Assembly (NCBI GenBank): GCA_044228505.1 | Contig: JBGAUT010000011.1 | Coordinates: forward strand, 1-64,000 | Length of the DNA: 64,000 nt | Source: JAEUKA01 sp044228505 | Lineage (GTDB): Bacteria; Myxococcota_A; Polyangia; Palsa-1104; JAEUJZ01 | Reading direction: 5' to 3' | Part shown: positions 51,920 through 60,203 of the stretch, piece after piece | Layout of the letters: each line of letters starts with the position of its first letter | Position numbering within the stretch: position 1 is the stretch's first letter | Made by a program: the position numbers and the translations under genes | Notes under the pieces: model-generated | What the model saw: only the letters and a program-made list of their open reading frames with translations | Databases searched by the model: none | What the model was told of the DNA's origin: nothing

Positions 51920-53258
51920 GGCCGCGCATGCTAGCTGGGATTTGCGGCGCGGCGCTCGTCTTTTTGTCGTCCGCTCCGGCATCTTCAGGGGGTTGCCCCC
52001 GCAAATAACGCAGCCGTTCCCCGAGCGTTCGCTCGTAGCCGCTCGACGAAGGCTGGTACAGCGTGACGTCGCGCAGTCGGTCAGGCAGGTAGTCGCGCAT
52101 CATCTTCGTCGGAGCGTTGCGCAAATGCAGCGGCACCGGCAGCGCACCATGCTGCTCGACGACTCGCTTGGCCGCTTGATAGGTCACTATCGCGCTGTTC
52201 GACTTCGGGGCCAGCGCCAGATAGATCGCCGCTTCGCTCATGGGCAACGTCCCCTCGGGGAGTCCGATAAACCGGACCGCGTCTGTCGCAGCCATCGCCA
52301 CTTGCAGCGCCCGCGGATCAGCAACTCCAATGTCCTCAGCCGCAAAAATGACCATCCTCCGCATCACAAACAGCGGATCCTCCCCCGCCTCCAGCATCCT
52401 CGCCATCCAATAGACCGCCGCATCGGGATCCGAGCCGCGCAGGCTCTTAATGAACGCCGACACCACGTTGTAATGCTCATCACCGCTTTTGTCGTAGAGC
52501 AGCACCTTGCGCTGAAGAGCTTCCTCGACCGTCTGCCGTTCAATGACGCGTCGTCCTTGCTCGTCGAGATGGGTAGCGTGATGGGCTGCGACCTCGAGCG
52601 CCCCGAGCGCCCGCCGACCGTCTCCTCCCGACTGTTCCGCCAAGAACTCACGGGCCTCGTCACTGAGCAGCAGCCGCTGCGCCCCAAGACCGCGCTCCGA
52701 GTCACGCATCGCCCGATCGAGCAGATTGCCAAGCTGCGCTTCGCTTAGCGCCGTCAGGTTCACCACCCGACAGCGTGACAGGAGCGCAGCGTTGACCTCG
52801 AAGGACGGATTTTCCGTCGTCGCCCCGATCAGCACCACGGTCCCGTGCTCCACGTGCGGGAGCAGCGCGTCCTGCTGTGCTTTGTTAAATCGATGAATTT
52901 CGTCGAGAAACAGGACTGTTCGTCCGCCCCTTGCCCGCTCGTACTCGGCTTCGCTTACCGCCGCCCGCACTTCCTTGACGCCCGCCGTTACCGCAGACAG
53001 CGAGACAAAGCGCGCCCCAAGCTGCGCCGCCAGAATCTTCGCAAGCGTAGTCTTGCCCGTGCCCGGCGGTCCCCACAGAATCAGCGAGGGCAACTGCTTC
53101 GACTGAAGCGCCCGCTCCAGCAGCTTGCCCGGTCCCAGAAGGTGCTCTTGCCCGATGAACTCTTCCAGGCTCCGGGGTCGCATTCGCTCTGCCAGGGGCG
53201 CGCCTGCGTCGACCGCTCCGTCCGAGTTCGCACTCTGTAGCCGAGAAAATAGATCCAC
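51900..53258 (-). CDS. rarA: RarA/MgsA replication-associated AAA+ ATPase
   Basis: RarA acts at stalled replication forks with SSB and recombination proteins. The 452-residue product has RPRSLEEFIGQEHLLG, Walker A GPPGTGKT, Walker B LFLDEIHRFNKAQQDALLP, GATTENPSFEVNAALLSRC, and the C-terminal tetramerisation region (KSLRGSDPDAAVYWMARML, RRMVIFAAEDIGVADP). Length is normal apart from a Lys/Ser/Ala-rich tail. The stop overlaps the start of the SDR gene. The MLE-type gene ends 9 bases upstream of its start. Confidence 0.95.
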   Translation of the reverse strand: MDLFSRLQSANSDGAVDAGAPLAERMRPRSLEEFIGQEHLLGPGKLLERALQSKQLPSLILWGPPGTGKTTLAKILAAQLGARFVSLSAVTAGVKEVRAAVSEAEYERARGGRTVLFLDEIHRFNKAQQDALLPHVEHGTVVLIGATTENPSFEVNAALLSRCRVVNLTALSEAQLGNLLDRAMRDSERGLGAQRLLLSDEAREFLAEQSGGDGRRALGALEVAAHHATHLDEQGRRVIERQTVEEALQRKVLLYDKSGDEHYNVVSAFIKSLRGSDPDAAVYWMARMLEAGEDPLFVMRRMVIFAAEDIGVADPRALQVAMAATDAVRFIGLPEGTLPMSEAAIYLALAPKSNSAIVTYQAAKRVVEQHGALPVPLHLRNAPTKMMRDYLPDRLRDVTLYQPSSSGYERTLGERLRYLRGQPPEDAGADDKKTSAAPQIPASMRGHVDGKH

Positions 53259-53267
53259 GCGGCGACG

Positions 53268-54365
53268 CTAGTACAAAGCGTCGCGCAGCGACAGCCCGAG
53301 CCCGTTTCCCGACGGAAGCACCAGCTTTGCCGAACGACCATGATACGGACTCGACTGCGTAAACCGCTCTGTCAAAAAGAACGGCGTATCGAGATCACAC
53401 ACCGAGATCAGCCCAGTTCCACACACCGCATGCAGCGAGGCCGTCATCGCGATCTCACTTTCCACCATCCCACCTATCATCAGCGGAATGCGATGGCGAC
53501 GAGCCAGCTCGGCGATAAGCAGCGACTCGCGTACCCCTGACTTCATAAACTTGAGGTTTAGCATTCTCGCCGCCTGCGACTCGAACACGCGGATCGCATC
53601 GTGGACCGTTCGGACCGATTCATCTGCACACACCGGCACCGGAATCCGCTCGCACAACTTCGCCATTCCCGCCAGATCATCGGCAGGGAGCGGCTGTTCA
53701 AAAAACAGTGGCTGCACCTGATGAGCCGCCAATCTTTCAACCAGCATCGCCGCAGCAGACTCGGTCAGTCCTTGGTTGCCATCCAAACTAAAGCGCAAGC
53801 CTGGACCGGTGCAGGCGCACAGCGCCATGACCCGAGCCACATCGTCATCCACCGAGCCGCCCCCCACTTTGACCTTCACAAACGGAAACTGGTACTCCAC
53901 AAAGTGTCGATAGAAATACTCGACCTCCTCGGGTGCCAGCCTCGGCAAAGTGATGTCTGTCTCGGTGCAGCCAAGCTGTGCCCTCCCCCACAACGCGCCG
54001 AGCGGCACCCTCATCTGTCGCGCATGCAGATCCCACAGCGCAAGCTCGACGCCCGCTAGTGCCGTCGGCGTCTGCGAAAACGCCGGCCACAGCTCATCGT
54101 GTATCAATTGCAGCGCTGCCGCTGGAGTCCGCCCAATCATCCCGCTGACGAGCTGCTTACACGCAGGCAGCACCGTCTGCTGAGTATCCCCGGTCAGGAC
54201 CGGAAACGGTGCCGCTTCGCCGATTGCCTCGCAGCCCTCGGCATCCCGCAGCACGATAAGGACGTTCTGCACTTCCTCGATCGAGCCTGAAGAGATGTGA
54301 AACGGTACGTGCAGCGTCGAACAGAGCGGTAGAACCTGGGCGGCAGCGATCGGCAACAGTCGCAT
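53268..54365 (-). CDS. Enolase-superfamily enzyme, likely dipeptide epimerase
   Basis: A 365-residue protein of the muconate-lactonizing/mandelate racemase branch. The catalytic KxK is in FVKVKVGGG, metal ligands are in SLDGNQG (Asp), FEQPL (Glu) and CADES (Asp), the second Lys is in LKFMKSG, and the C-terminal DLDTPFFL fits the substrate Asp of L-Ala-D/L-Glu epimerases. These enzymes recycle murein peptides; other dipeptides are possible. ATG 54365 has GAGGA just upstream; the frame opens 4 codons earlier. It is 24 bases downstream of the apyrase gene, so likely the same operon. Confidence 0.85.
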   Translation of the reverse strand: MRLLPIAAAQVLPLCSTLHVPFHISSGSIEEVQNVLIVLRDAEGCEAIGEAAPFPVLTGDTQQTVLPACKQLVSGMIGRTPAAALQLIHDELWPAFSQTPTALAGVELALWDLHARQMRVPLGALWGRAQLGCTETDITLPRLAPEEVEYFYRHFVEYQFPFVKVKVGGGSVDDDVARVMALCACTGPGLRFSLDGNQGLTESAAAMLVERLAAHQVQPLFFEQPLPADDLAGMAKLCERIPVPVCADESVRTVHDAIRVFESQAARMLNLKFMKSGVRESLLIAELARRHRIPLMIGGMVESEIAMTASLHAVCGTGLISVCDLDTPFFLTERFTQSSPYHGRSAKLVLPSGNGLGLSLRDALY

Positions 54366-54389
54366 GTGATTCCTCATGGAACCACGCGA

Positions 54390-55646
54390 CTAACAATCGG
54401 GGAAGAACTCGTGCGTCACCGCTGCGCCGCGTGCCCACTGATCGTCTCCGCCCGGAAGCAGCGCCGCGTCTTGAGAGATCATCGCCACCGACTCCAGAAA
54501 CCCGGCGTGATAGGACAGCGTAAAACAGGCTTTCCCAGAGCCTTCTCCCGTCGCAGGATTTTTGCGCAGGTCGAACGCATTCGGAGCAAAAGCCGCGATC
54601 TCTTCGTCGCTCAGCTTGCAGACCTTTTCAGCGAGTCGCGCCAGATTCCCGGGCGACAGCTTGGGACTATAGGCCGGATCGTTTTTGAGAGCCCACGGCG
54701 GGCCCGCCGGGTAGTCCGCGAAGATTCCGAGCCACGGGGCACCGAGTCCGTACAGCCGACGCGGCGAAAAGTGGTAGGCAAGCTGATTGATCGAGCTGCC
54801 CGAAAAAACATTCGCTCGCAAAAATGCCATACACGCCGGTCCATCTTGACGCTTGCGGTCCTCTGGATGAAAGCAGGCGTCGAAACCAAGTGCAGTGGCT
54901 CCGCGAGGTGGTGCGAACTTGTGAAAGACGTAATCCTGGCCCCGATACTCGCTTGCGGCGTAGAGGTCTTGGTAGGCGAGGCTGCGACCGCTGGTGGCAA
55001 ACTGAATCGAGGCACCGCCCACCTCGATGATGGCGAAGCTGTCCCGTACCGTTGCTGGGATCTGCTGCGACACCCCGAGCCAAGCCAGCCGAGCCTCTTC
55101 CAAGCCGCTGATTGTGCGCGCCACTACCTGTTCTTGTTTGGCCTCGTCTTTGAAGAAACGCGCAATCTCGCTCCAGACCGCCTGGAACTCTCGACGTTCA
55201 TCGGGGAGATTGGTGCTGGGACTGCGAAATCCTCCCGTGCCCAGCGCGACCACACCCTGGATCCGCTCACGAAGCTGGGGATTGCCCTTTTTCTGGACGT
55301 CCCCAAGCGCTTCCCAGGCCTGACGCAGCTTCGGCAATAGCAACGACGGGACTTCTTCTTGGGAATGGCCACGTACCAGCGCGGCGATACCACCGCTCAG
55401 CTTCACGCAAACAGGGCTTACGGAGGTCACGCGACAGCGCTTCTGGTCCGGCCCTTTGTCGACCGTTACCGGATACATGCAAAAGCGAGTACCCGACGAA
55501 CCAAGATCCAGCACCAAGTGGACTGACTCTGTCCTCTCCGATGGACGCGCCGTTTCAGGCTGTGCTCCTTCATCCGGGAAGCCCAGGAGTGCCAGCAAAC
55601 AGACAAACGGAACCGTCGAGAATAAGCGGAGTGGACGCGGACGCAT
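54390..55646 (-). CDS. Secreted GDA1/CD39-like apyrase (ecto-NTPDase)
   Basis: A 418-residue exported protein with a signal peptide (about 1-24). Apyrase conserved regions are present in order: LDLGSSGTRF (ACR1, phosphate loop), GTGGFRSPS (ACR2), ISGLEEARLAWLGV (ACR3, with the catalytic Glu), IEVGGASIQFA (ACR4), and a C-terminal part with several Cys. This family removes phosphates from extracellular NTP/NDP; bacterial members are few. GGGAGG lies before ATG 55646. The gene is followed by the enolase-type gene. Confidence 0.82.
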   Translation of the reverse strand: MRPRPLRLFSTVPFVCLLALLGFPDEGAQPETARPSERTESVHLVLDLGSSGTRFCMYPVTVDKGPDQKRCRVTSVSPVCVKLSGGIAALVRGHSQEEVPSLLLPKLRQAWEALGDVQKKGNPQLRERIQGVVALGTGGFRSPSTNLPDERREFQAVWSEIARFFKDEAKQEQVVARTISGLEEARLAWLGVSQQIPATVRDSFAIIEVGGASIQFATSGRSLAYQDLYAASEYRGQDYVFHKFAPPRGATALGFDACFHPEDRKRQDGPACMAFLRANVFSGSSINQLAYHFSPRRLYGLGAPWLGIFADYPAGPPWALKNDPAYSPKLSPGNLARLAEKVCKLSDEEIAAFAPNAFDLRKNPATGEGSGKACFTLSYHAGFLESVAMISQDAALLPGGDDQWARGAAVTHEFFPDC

Positions 55647-55847
55647 GTCGCCTCCCAAAGCAGGTGCAGGTATTGAGTCAATAAGTACAGAGGCAGGCAG
55701 GCGCAGCCATGAGCGCGGCTACGGACTTGCTAAGAAGTAACCCAAGTGCCTACAAGTAGGGTTAGATTTTTGTAGCTTTTTGGCTACTAATCATAGTTTT
55801 TGCAGCTAGTGCTCGTTGCTATCTGCCTGGTTCTGGCTCGTTGTCGA
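55647..55847. other. 201-bp gap upstream of the apyrase gene
   Basis: No gene is seen. The sequence is AT-richer than its surroundings and has a small hairpin GTAGC-TTTTTG-GCTAC at 55771-55786. It may hold the apyrase promoter. Confidence 0.4.
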
Positions 55848-57179
55848 TTAGTTGAGCAGCGATAGTGGTTGCCAGTGCGCCTCGACCCTCTCACCTCGTA
55901 TCGCGTAGAGGTCTGACAGCGCCGCGAAGTTATCCGCCTCACGCGGGTGCAATAGCACGAAGCTGCCGACGCCCGCCGCCACATTGCGGGAGCCGGTCAA
56001 AAGCTGCTGATTCGGTAGCAGGTTGCGAATGGGTCCATCGTTGAACCAGCCTGGCCTCAGACCCACCGGATAGACGATCGGCGAATCCCAGGTCCCACCG
56101 TATAGAAAAAAACCAACCGCCAGGTTTGGATCCCAAAGTCGCAGAAGCCCCCACATGCCGTCCAAAAACGGGAGCGGGGGCGCGTCCTGCTTCTTGAGAA
56201 CTGGAACCGCGAGCCACAGCGCCGGCAAAAAGTCGGCGAGAGCCTCATCGGCAAAGTTCGCCGGTCGAAGAAGCCCCGAGCCCATCGCCAGGTCGTTTAC
56301 CACCGTTGGCAGCCCTGCATATAGCGGCAGCGTCTTGCTTCCGCCGCTATTCAACACCAGCCTCGGGGCGTCGGGTGAGAACCAATCAGGCTGGTGCGCT
56401 TTGACAACGTCGACAAAGTGCTGATAACGCGTCTGCACCTCGCGAAGCGCCGCAAGAATCGCCGACTTGTGACGCAACCCCGGTGCGTGCGGGACGTGTC
56501 CGTCGTAACCCATGAAGCCACTGAGCTGAAGTTCTGACGGTGACGCCGCAATTTGATCGAGCAGTGCAACCAGCTCCGCATCACTGCGCACGCCGCCCCG
56601 ATGAAGGCCGACGTCAAGCTCGATGCTGACCCGCAGCCGAAGACCCGTCCGTTGGGCAACCTCGCGATACGCTGTGAGCCGAGATGCGTCATCAATCAGC
56701 CACTCGACCCGCTGGGCCGCCTCGGGCATCTGTTGCAAGATCTGCTGAGCACTCGCGGCTGGAGCCGGCTTCCCGAGCAACATATCGATCGCGCCCAGGT
56801 CACCGAGTTCACGCAATAGCAGCGGAATCTGCGGCGCATGAAACACCATCAGTTCGCGGCTACCGCTGCGCTGCAAGATATACCGAATGAGACCGAGCGA
56901 TGGCAGCGACTTCACGACGATGCGAAGTCGCTGATTCGACGACAACACCGCTTTGGCCCGCATCAGATTGGCATCCAATCGATCGAGATCGACCACAGCA
57001 CAAGGCAGCCCTGGCGTGGTTTTGAGTGCGGAAGTCACCGTCGAAAAATAGAGCGCTTCGCCAGGCCGCAGTCGGGTTGAGTCAGAGATCGCACGATCGA
57101 CTGGCTTTGCCCAAAACATCACCAGTGCCAGCACACCCGCGCCTACAGATAGCGCCATCCAGCTCCGTCGTCGGACCAT
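55848..57179 (-). CDS. Membrane-anchored fold-III PLP enzyme (alanine racemase N-terminal-like)
   Basis: A 443-residue protein with an N-terminal hydrophobic anchor (about 8-24), then an alanine-racemase-type N-terminal TIM barrel: PCAVVDLDRLDANL and IVVKSLPS, whose Lys90 should hold PLP, and the glycine-rich phosphate loop near SGG/PTVVNDLAMGSGL. This resembles D-threonine aldolase/D-serine dehydratase-like (DSD1-type) enzymes. I use ATG 57179, with TAGGA upstream, because the longer frame to 57749 overlaps a plus-strand gene. Periplasmic location of a PLP enzyme would be unusual but is not unknown for racemases. Confidence 0.82.
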   Translation of the reverse strand: MVRRRSWMALSVGAGVLALVMFWAKPVDRAISDSTRLRPGEALYFSTVTSALKTTPGLPCAVVDLDRLDANLMRAKAVLSSNQRLRIVVKSLPSLGLIRYILQRSGSRELMVFHAPQIPLLLRELGDLGAIDMLLGKPAPAASAQQILQQMPEAAQRVEWLIDDASRLTAYREVAQRTGLRLRVSIELDVGLHRGGVRSDAELVALLDQIAASPSELQLSGFMGYDGHVPHAPGLRHKSAILAALREVQTRYQHFVDVVKAHQPDWFSPDAPRLVLNSGGSKTLPLYAGLPTVVNDLAMGSGLLRPANFADEALADFLPALWLAVPVLKKQDAPPLPFLDGMWGLLRLWDPNLAVGFFLYGGTWDSPIVYPVGLRPGWFNDGPIRNLLPNQQLLTGSRNVAAGVGSFVLLHPREADNFAALSDLYAIRGERVEAHWQPLSLLN

Positions 57180-57296
57180 GTCGCATCCTATCACACCGGC
57201 GTCGCTGTCAGAAAAGGCAGCCGTTGTATAGGCAGCCGATCTGGGCGATAGTAACCTTCGCGGTATTTTGTCGCCGCCGAGTCGACCGAGGGCAGT

Positions 57297-57857
57297 ATGC
57301 CAATCCACGAAGAGCAGCTTCGCCGTGAGCAAGAACTCTTCGAAAAGAGTGAAGAGCAGCGAACGCACTCGACTGAGCGCCCCGAAGCGAGGGCCCACGA
57401 ACAGGGCCAGCGAATGATCGAGGTGAATCATCGCATCGAGGCGGCGGAGCTTCACGACGCGCTGAAAGGCGAGGCCTTTAGCCAGACACAGCTCGCGGAA
57501 CTGCCGACGCAGAGCGAGCCGACCAAACAAGCGGTGGAGCAGCTCTTCCATCACCTCGTCGAGCGGAAAGACAAGCCGCCAGCGGACCAGCTCAAGAAGC
57601 AACAGCGGACGACGACGCCAGTCGACCGCAAGACCGGTATGCGATCCCCCGAGCCAAGACACCGCGAACCGGATGACCTGTTTTCCACGGGAATCGAGGG
57701 AGACTTTGTTCCCAATACCAAGATCGCGGCAGGGGAAGTCGATATTCACCCGGCACCCGATGAAGGGATCGATTGGGGAGGCGGCAAACCTCGCCGTCGT
57801 CGACTGGGCAAACCGGGCTCATTTGTCAAAAAGAAGCCACCAGCCGACGGCAAATAG
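57297..57857 (+). CDS. Charged protein of unknown function
   Basis: A 186-residue hydrophilic protein: a Glu/Arg-rich coiled-coil N-terminus (EEQLRREQELFEKSEEQR), a helical middle and a Pro/Arg/Lys-rich disordered tail. No signal peptide and no recognised family. It is a plus-strand gene 40 bases upstream of the AAA+ gene and may be its partner. The minus-strand frame across it (part of the long frame from 57749) has the weaker coding case. Confidence 0.6.
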   Translation: MPIHEEQLRREQELFEKSEEQRTHSTERPEARAHEQGQRMIEVNHRIEAAELHDALKGEAFSQTQLAELPTQSEPTKQAVEQLFHHLVERKDKPPADQLKKQQRTTTPVDRKTGMRSPEPRHREPDDLFSTGIEGDFVPNTKIAAGEVDIHPAPDEGIDWGGGKPRRRRLGKPGSFVKKKPPADGK

Positions 57858-57896
57858 CCGACCTGGGGCCGTAACTGTAAGGAGATGACGTCGCCG

Positions 57897-60110
57897 ATGA
57901 GCGCAGCAGCAACCGAGTCAGAGCGGCAAGCCGCCGAGCAGTGGCTAGCCGCCGAGCTTAACCGTATGTGGCTGGTCGCCGAGCGATGCCTACGCCAGTT
58001 TCAGCGCGCCCAGCTGAGACCGCAGCCCGACAATCCGGCGCTGGCCGAGGTGGAAGGAATCTTCACCGCTCGTCGCGCTGCCCGAGGTGGTCTGTCGAGC
58101 GGCCCGATGGACGAAGCCGAGCTCTCGCGAGCGATTACCGAGGTCGAGGGCACTCTGTTCGCGCTCCGTCGAGCAGCGCCCATCGGACGGATGATCGAAA
58201 ACCTGGGCCTGTCACCGCTAGAGGTCGAAACGCTGGTGGTCGCGATGTCACCGCACATCGACGCACCGCTATCGGACGTCTTCTCACTGCTTCGTGGTTC
58301 ACCGAGCCGTCGTGGCGTGGACCTATCGCTGGTGGCGCAGCTTTATCAGCTCCGGCGCAGTGATCGGCTTCAGCTACTCGATGCGCTTGATCCAGAGCGG
58401 CCACTGCTCGCGTGGCGCATGATCCAGGTGATCTCGCCCGATTCGATGGAGGGCTATAGCTCGGTCAACTACCGGGCGATTATGCCGACGTTCGACGTGC
58501 TATCGGCGTTGACAGGACGGGCAGAGCTGGCCCCGGCACTGGCGAAGACCTCACGGATCGTCCGTGGCGAAAAGCGGCTTGATGATTTGGTGCTATCCGA
58601 CTCGCTCCGCCAGAAAGCCGAACGACTGTGTGCGATGGCCGAGCAGGCCGTCCAGCAGCAGCAGCTTGCTCACATGCCGTGGCTCCTATTTTGGGGCCCA
58701 AAGGGCATTGGGAAACGCGAGCTTGCGTCGCGAATCGCGGCGTACTGTGGTCGTCCGATGCTGCAGTTTGACCCGACCGGTGCCGAGCCGGGCTCGCTCG
58801 ACGATCTGCTGCGGCGGGCCCAGCGGGAGGCGCTGCTCCGAGGGGCGGTGCTCTACCTTGGACCACTGCGCGGCGAGCTGCTAAACGACAATGGCCGTGA
58901 ACTCATCAAGCGCATTCTGACGTACCCATCCATGCTGATCCTGGGAGTCGAATCGCTGCTCCCGCCACGAATCAACGTCGATCACAGCATGCAGGAGGTG
59001 CAGCTATCGAACCCACCCGAGCCGGCGCGTCTGATCTTGTGGCAGCGGGTGATTCCCGAGTCGATTCGGGCTGCCGATCTCAACCTGCCCAGCATTGCTC
59101 GGGCTTTCCATTTGTCGCCGGGCGAGATCATCGATACTGGCGCTGAGGCCCAAGAGCTGGCATCGCTCAGTCCAACGGGAACGATCAATCACGACCAGCT
59201 CCGCGCTGGTATTGATCGACGGCTGCGTAACGATCTGGGGGATATGGCAAAGCGTATCTCCGTCTCGGCGCGCTGGGACGATCTGGTCCTGCCCGATGAG
59301 GATACGGCGCGTATCCGCGAATTTATCGGTCGAAGCAAGTACGCCTACATGGTCTACTCCGACTGGGGATTCGGTCAGCGCGTCGGCTACGGCAAAGGCA
59401 TGATTGCGCTATTTTCGGGCCCACCGGGCACCGGTAAGACCATGCTTGCGGGGCTGATTGCTCAGGCTCTCGACTTGGACGTTTATCAGGTCGACCTGGC
59501 GCAGGTCGTCAGCAAATGGGTCGGCGAGACGGAAAAGCAGCTCGCCAAGGTCTTCGACGCCGCAGAACGCGCTCACGCCGTGCTGCTCTTCGACGAGGCC
59601 GACTCTTTGTTCGCCAAGCGTACCGAGGTCAAGACCTCGAATGACCGTTACGGCAACCTCGCCGTCAACTATTTGCTTCAGCGACTAGAGCAGTACAGTG
59701 GCGTCGTCGTCATGACGACCAACAAGGAAGCATCGCTCGATGAAGCACTACAGCGCCGACTCACGCTACACCTTCACCTTGAAGTTCCCGAGCCGCCTGA
59801 GAGAGAGCGGCTGTGGAAGTCGATGCTGCCTCCCAATGCGCCTTGGGCCAAAGACATCAACTGGAAGTCACTGGCCAAAGATTACGAAATCTCCGGCGGT
59901 TACATCAAAAACGCGGTGCTGCGTGCAGCGTTCCTTGCCGCCGAGGCCAACTCGCCGATTAACATGGTGCTCCTGCGCCGTTCCGCCTCGCTGGAAATGG
60001 AGGATATGGGTCGCCTCATCGCTCGCACTGGCCGGGCCGGTGTAGCTGGCGTCCCATCACTGCTCGGAACCTCGCATCGAGAGAGCAGCGAAGGTCACGG
60101 TCGCGCCTAG
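57897..60110 (+). CDS. Two-domain AAA+ ATPase of the contractile-injection-system type
   Basis: A 737-residue ATPase. The N-terminal helical domain (around LGLSPLEVETLVVAMSPHI, then RRSDRLQLLDALDPERPLLAWRMIQV) resembles the ATPases found with extracellular contractile injection systems (Afp15/PVC15 type). A first AAA+ module has a degenerate P-loop GPKGIGKR and no DE Walker B; the second is intact with GPPGTGKT, LLFDEADSLF and DRYGNLAVNYLLQRLEQ. So only one site should hydrolyse ATP. AAGGAG lies at 57879-57884; ATG 57897 fits better than ATG 57885, which abuts it. A large TPR gene follows. Confidence 0.85.
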   Translation: MSAAATESERQAAEQWLAAELNRMWLVAERCLRQFQRAQLRPQPDNPALAEVEGIFTARRAARGGLSSGPMDEAELSRAITEVEGTLFALRRAAPIGRMIENLGLSPLEVETLVVAMSPHIDAPLSDVFSLLRGSPSRRGVDLSLVAQLYQLRRSDRLQLLDALDPERPLLAWRMIQVISPDSMEGYSSVNYRAIMPTFDVLSALTGRAELAPALAKTSRIVRGEKRLDDLVLSDSLRQKAERLCAMAEQAVQQQQLAHMPWLLFWGPKGIGKRELASRIAAYCGRPMLQFDPTGAEPGSLDDLLRRAQREALLRGAVLYLGPLRGELLNDNGRELIKRILTYPSMLILGVESLLPPRINVDHSMQEVQLSNPPEPARLILWQRVIPESIRAADLNLPSIARAFHLSPGEIIDTGAEAQELASLSPTGTINHDQLRAGIDRRLRNDLGDMAKRISVSARWDDLVLPDEDTARIREFIGRSKYAYMVYSDWGFGQRVGYGKGMIALFSGPPGTGKTMLAGLIAQALDLDVYQVDLAQVVSKWVGETEKQLAKVFDAAERAHAVLLFDEADSLFAKRTEVKTSNDRYGNLAVNYLLQRLEQYSGVVVMTTNKEASLDEALQRRLTLHLHLEVPEPPERERLWKSMLPPNAPWAKDINWKSLAKDYEISGGYIKNAVLRAAFLAAEANSPINMVLLRRSASLEMEDMGRLIARTGRAGVAGVPSLLGTSHRESSEGHGRA

Positions 60111-60203
60111 TCCACCAAGTCCATCAAGCTCGCTCTCCGACGAAATGACCGCCGCACTGCCCAGTATTTTGGGCCGTGGCAATGTGTTAAACTCGCTCAA
60201 TAC

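Noticed and set aside
55760..55800. Intrinsic terminator
   Set aside because: The 5-bp stem is weak and on the relevant strand it is followed by A-rich, not T-rich, sequence.
57180..57749. N-terminal extension of the PLP enzyme frame
   Set aside because: It overlaps the plus-strand gene 57297-57857; the ATG at 57179 has a fitting SD and begins the membrane anchor.
13526..60110. A single contractile injection locus joining the tube protein and the AAA+ ATPase
   Set aside because: The two genes are 43 kb apart and no sheath, baseplate, spike or measure gene lies between them.
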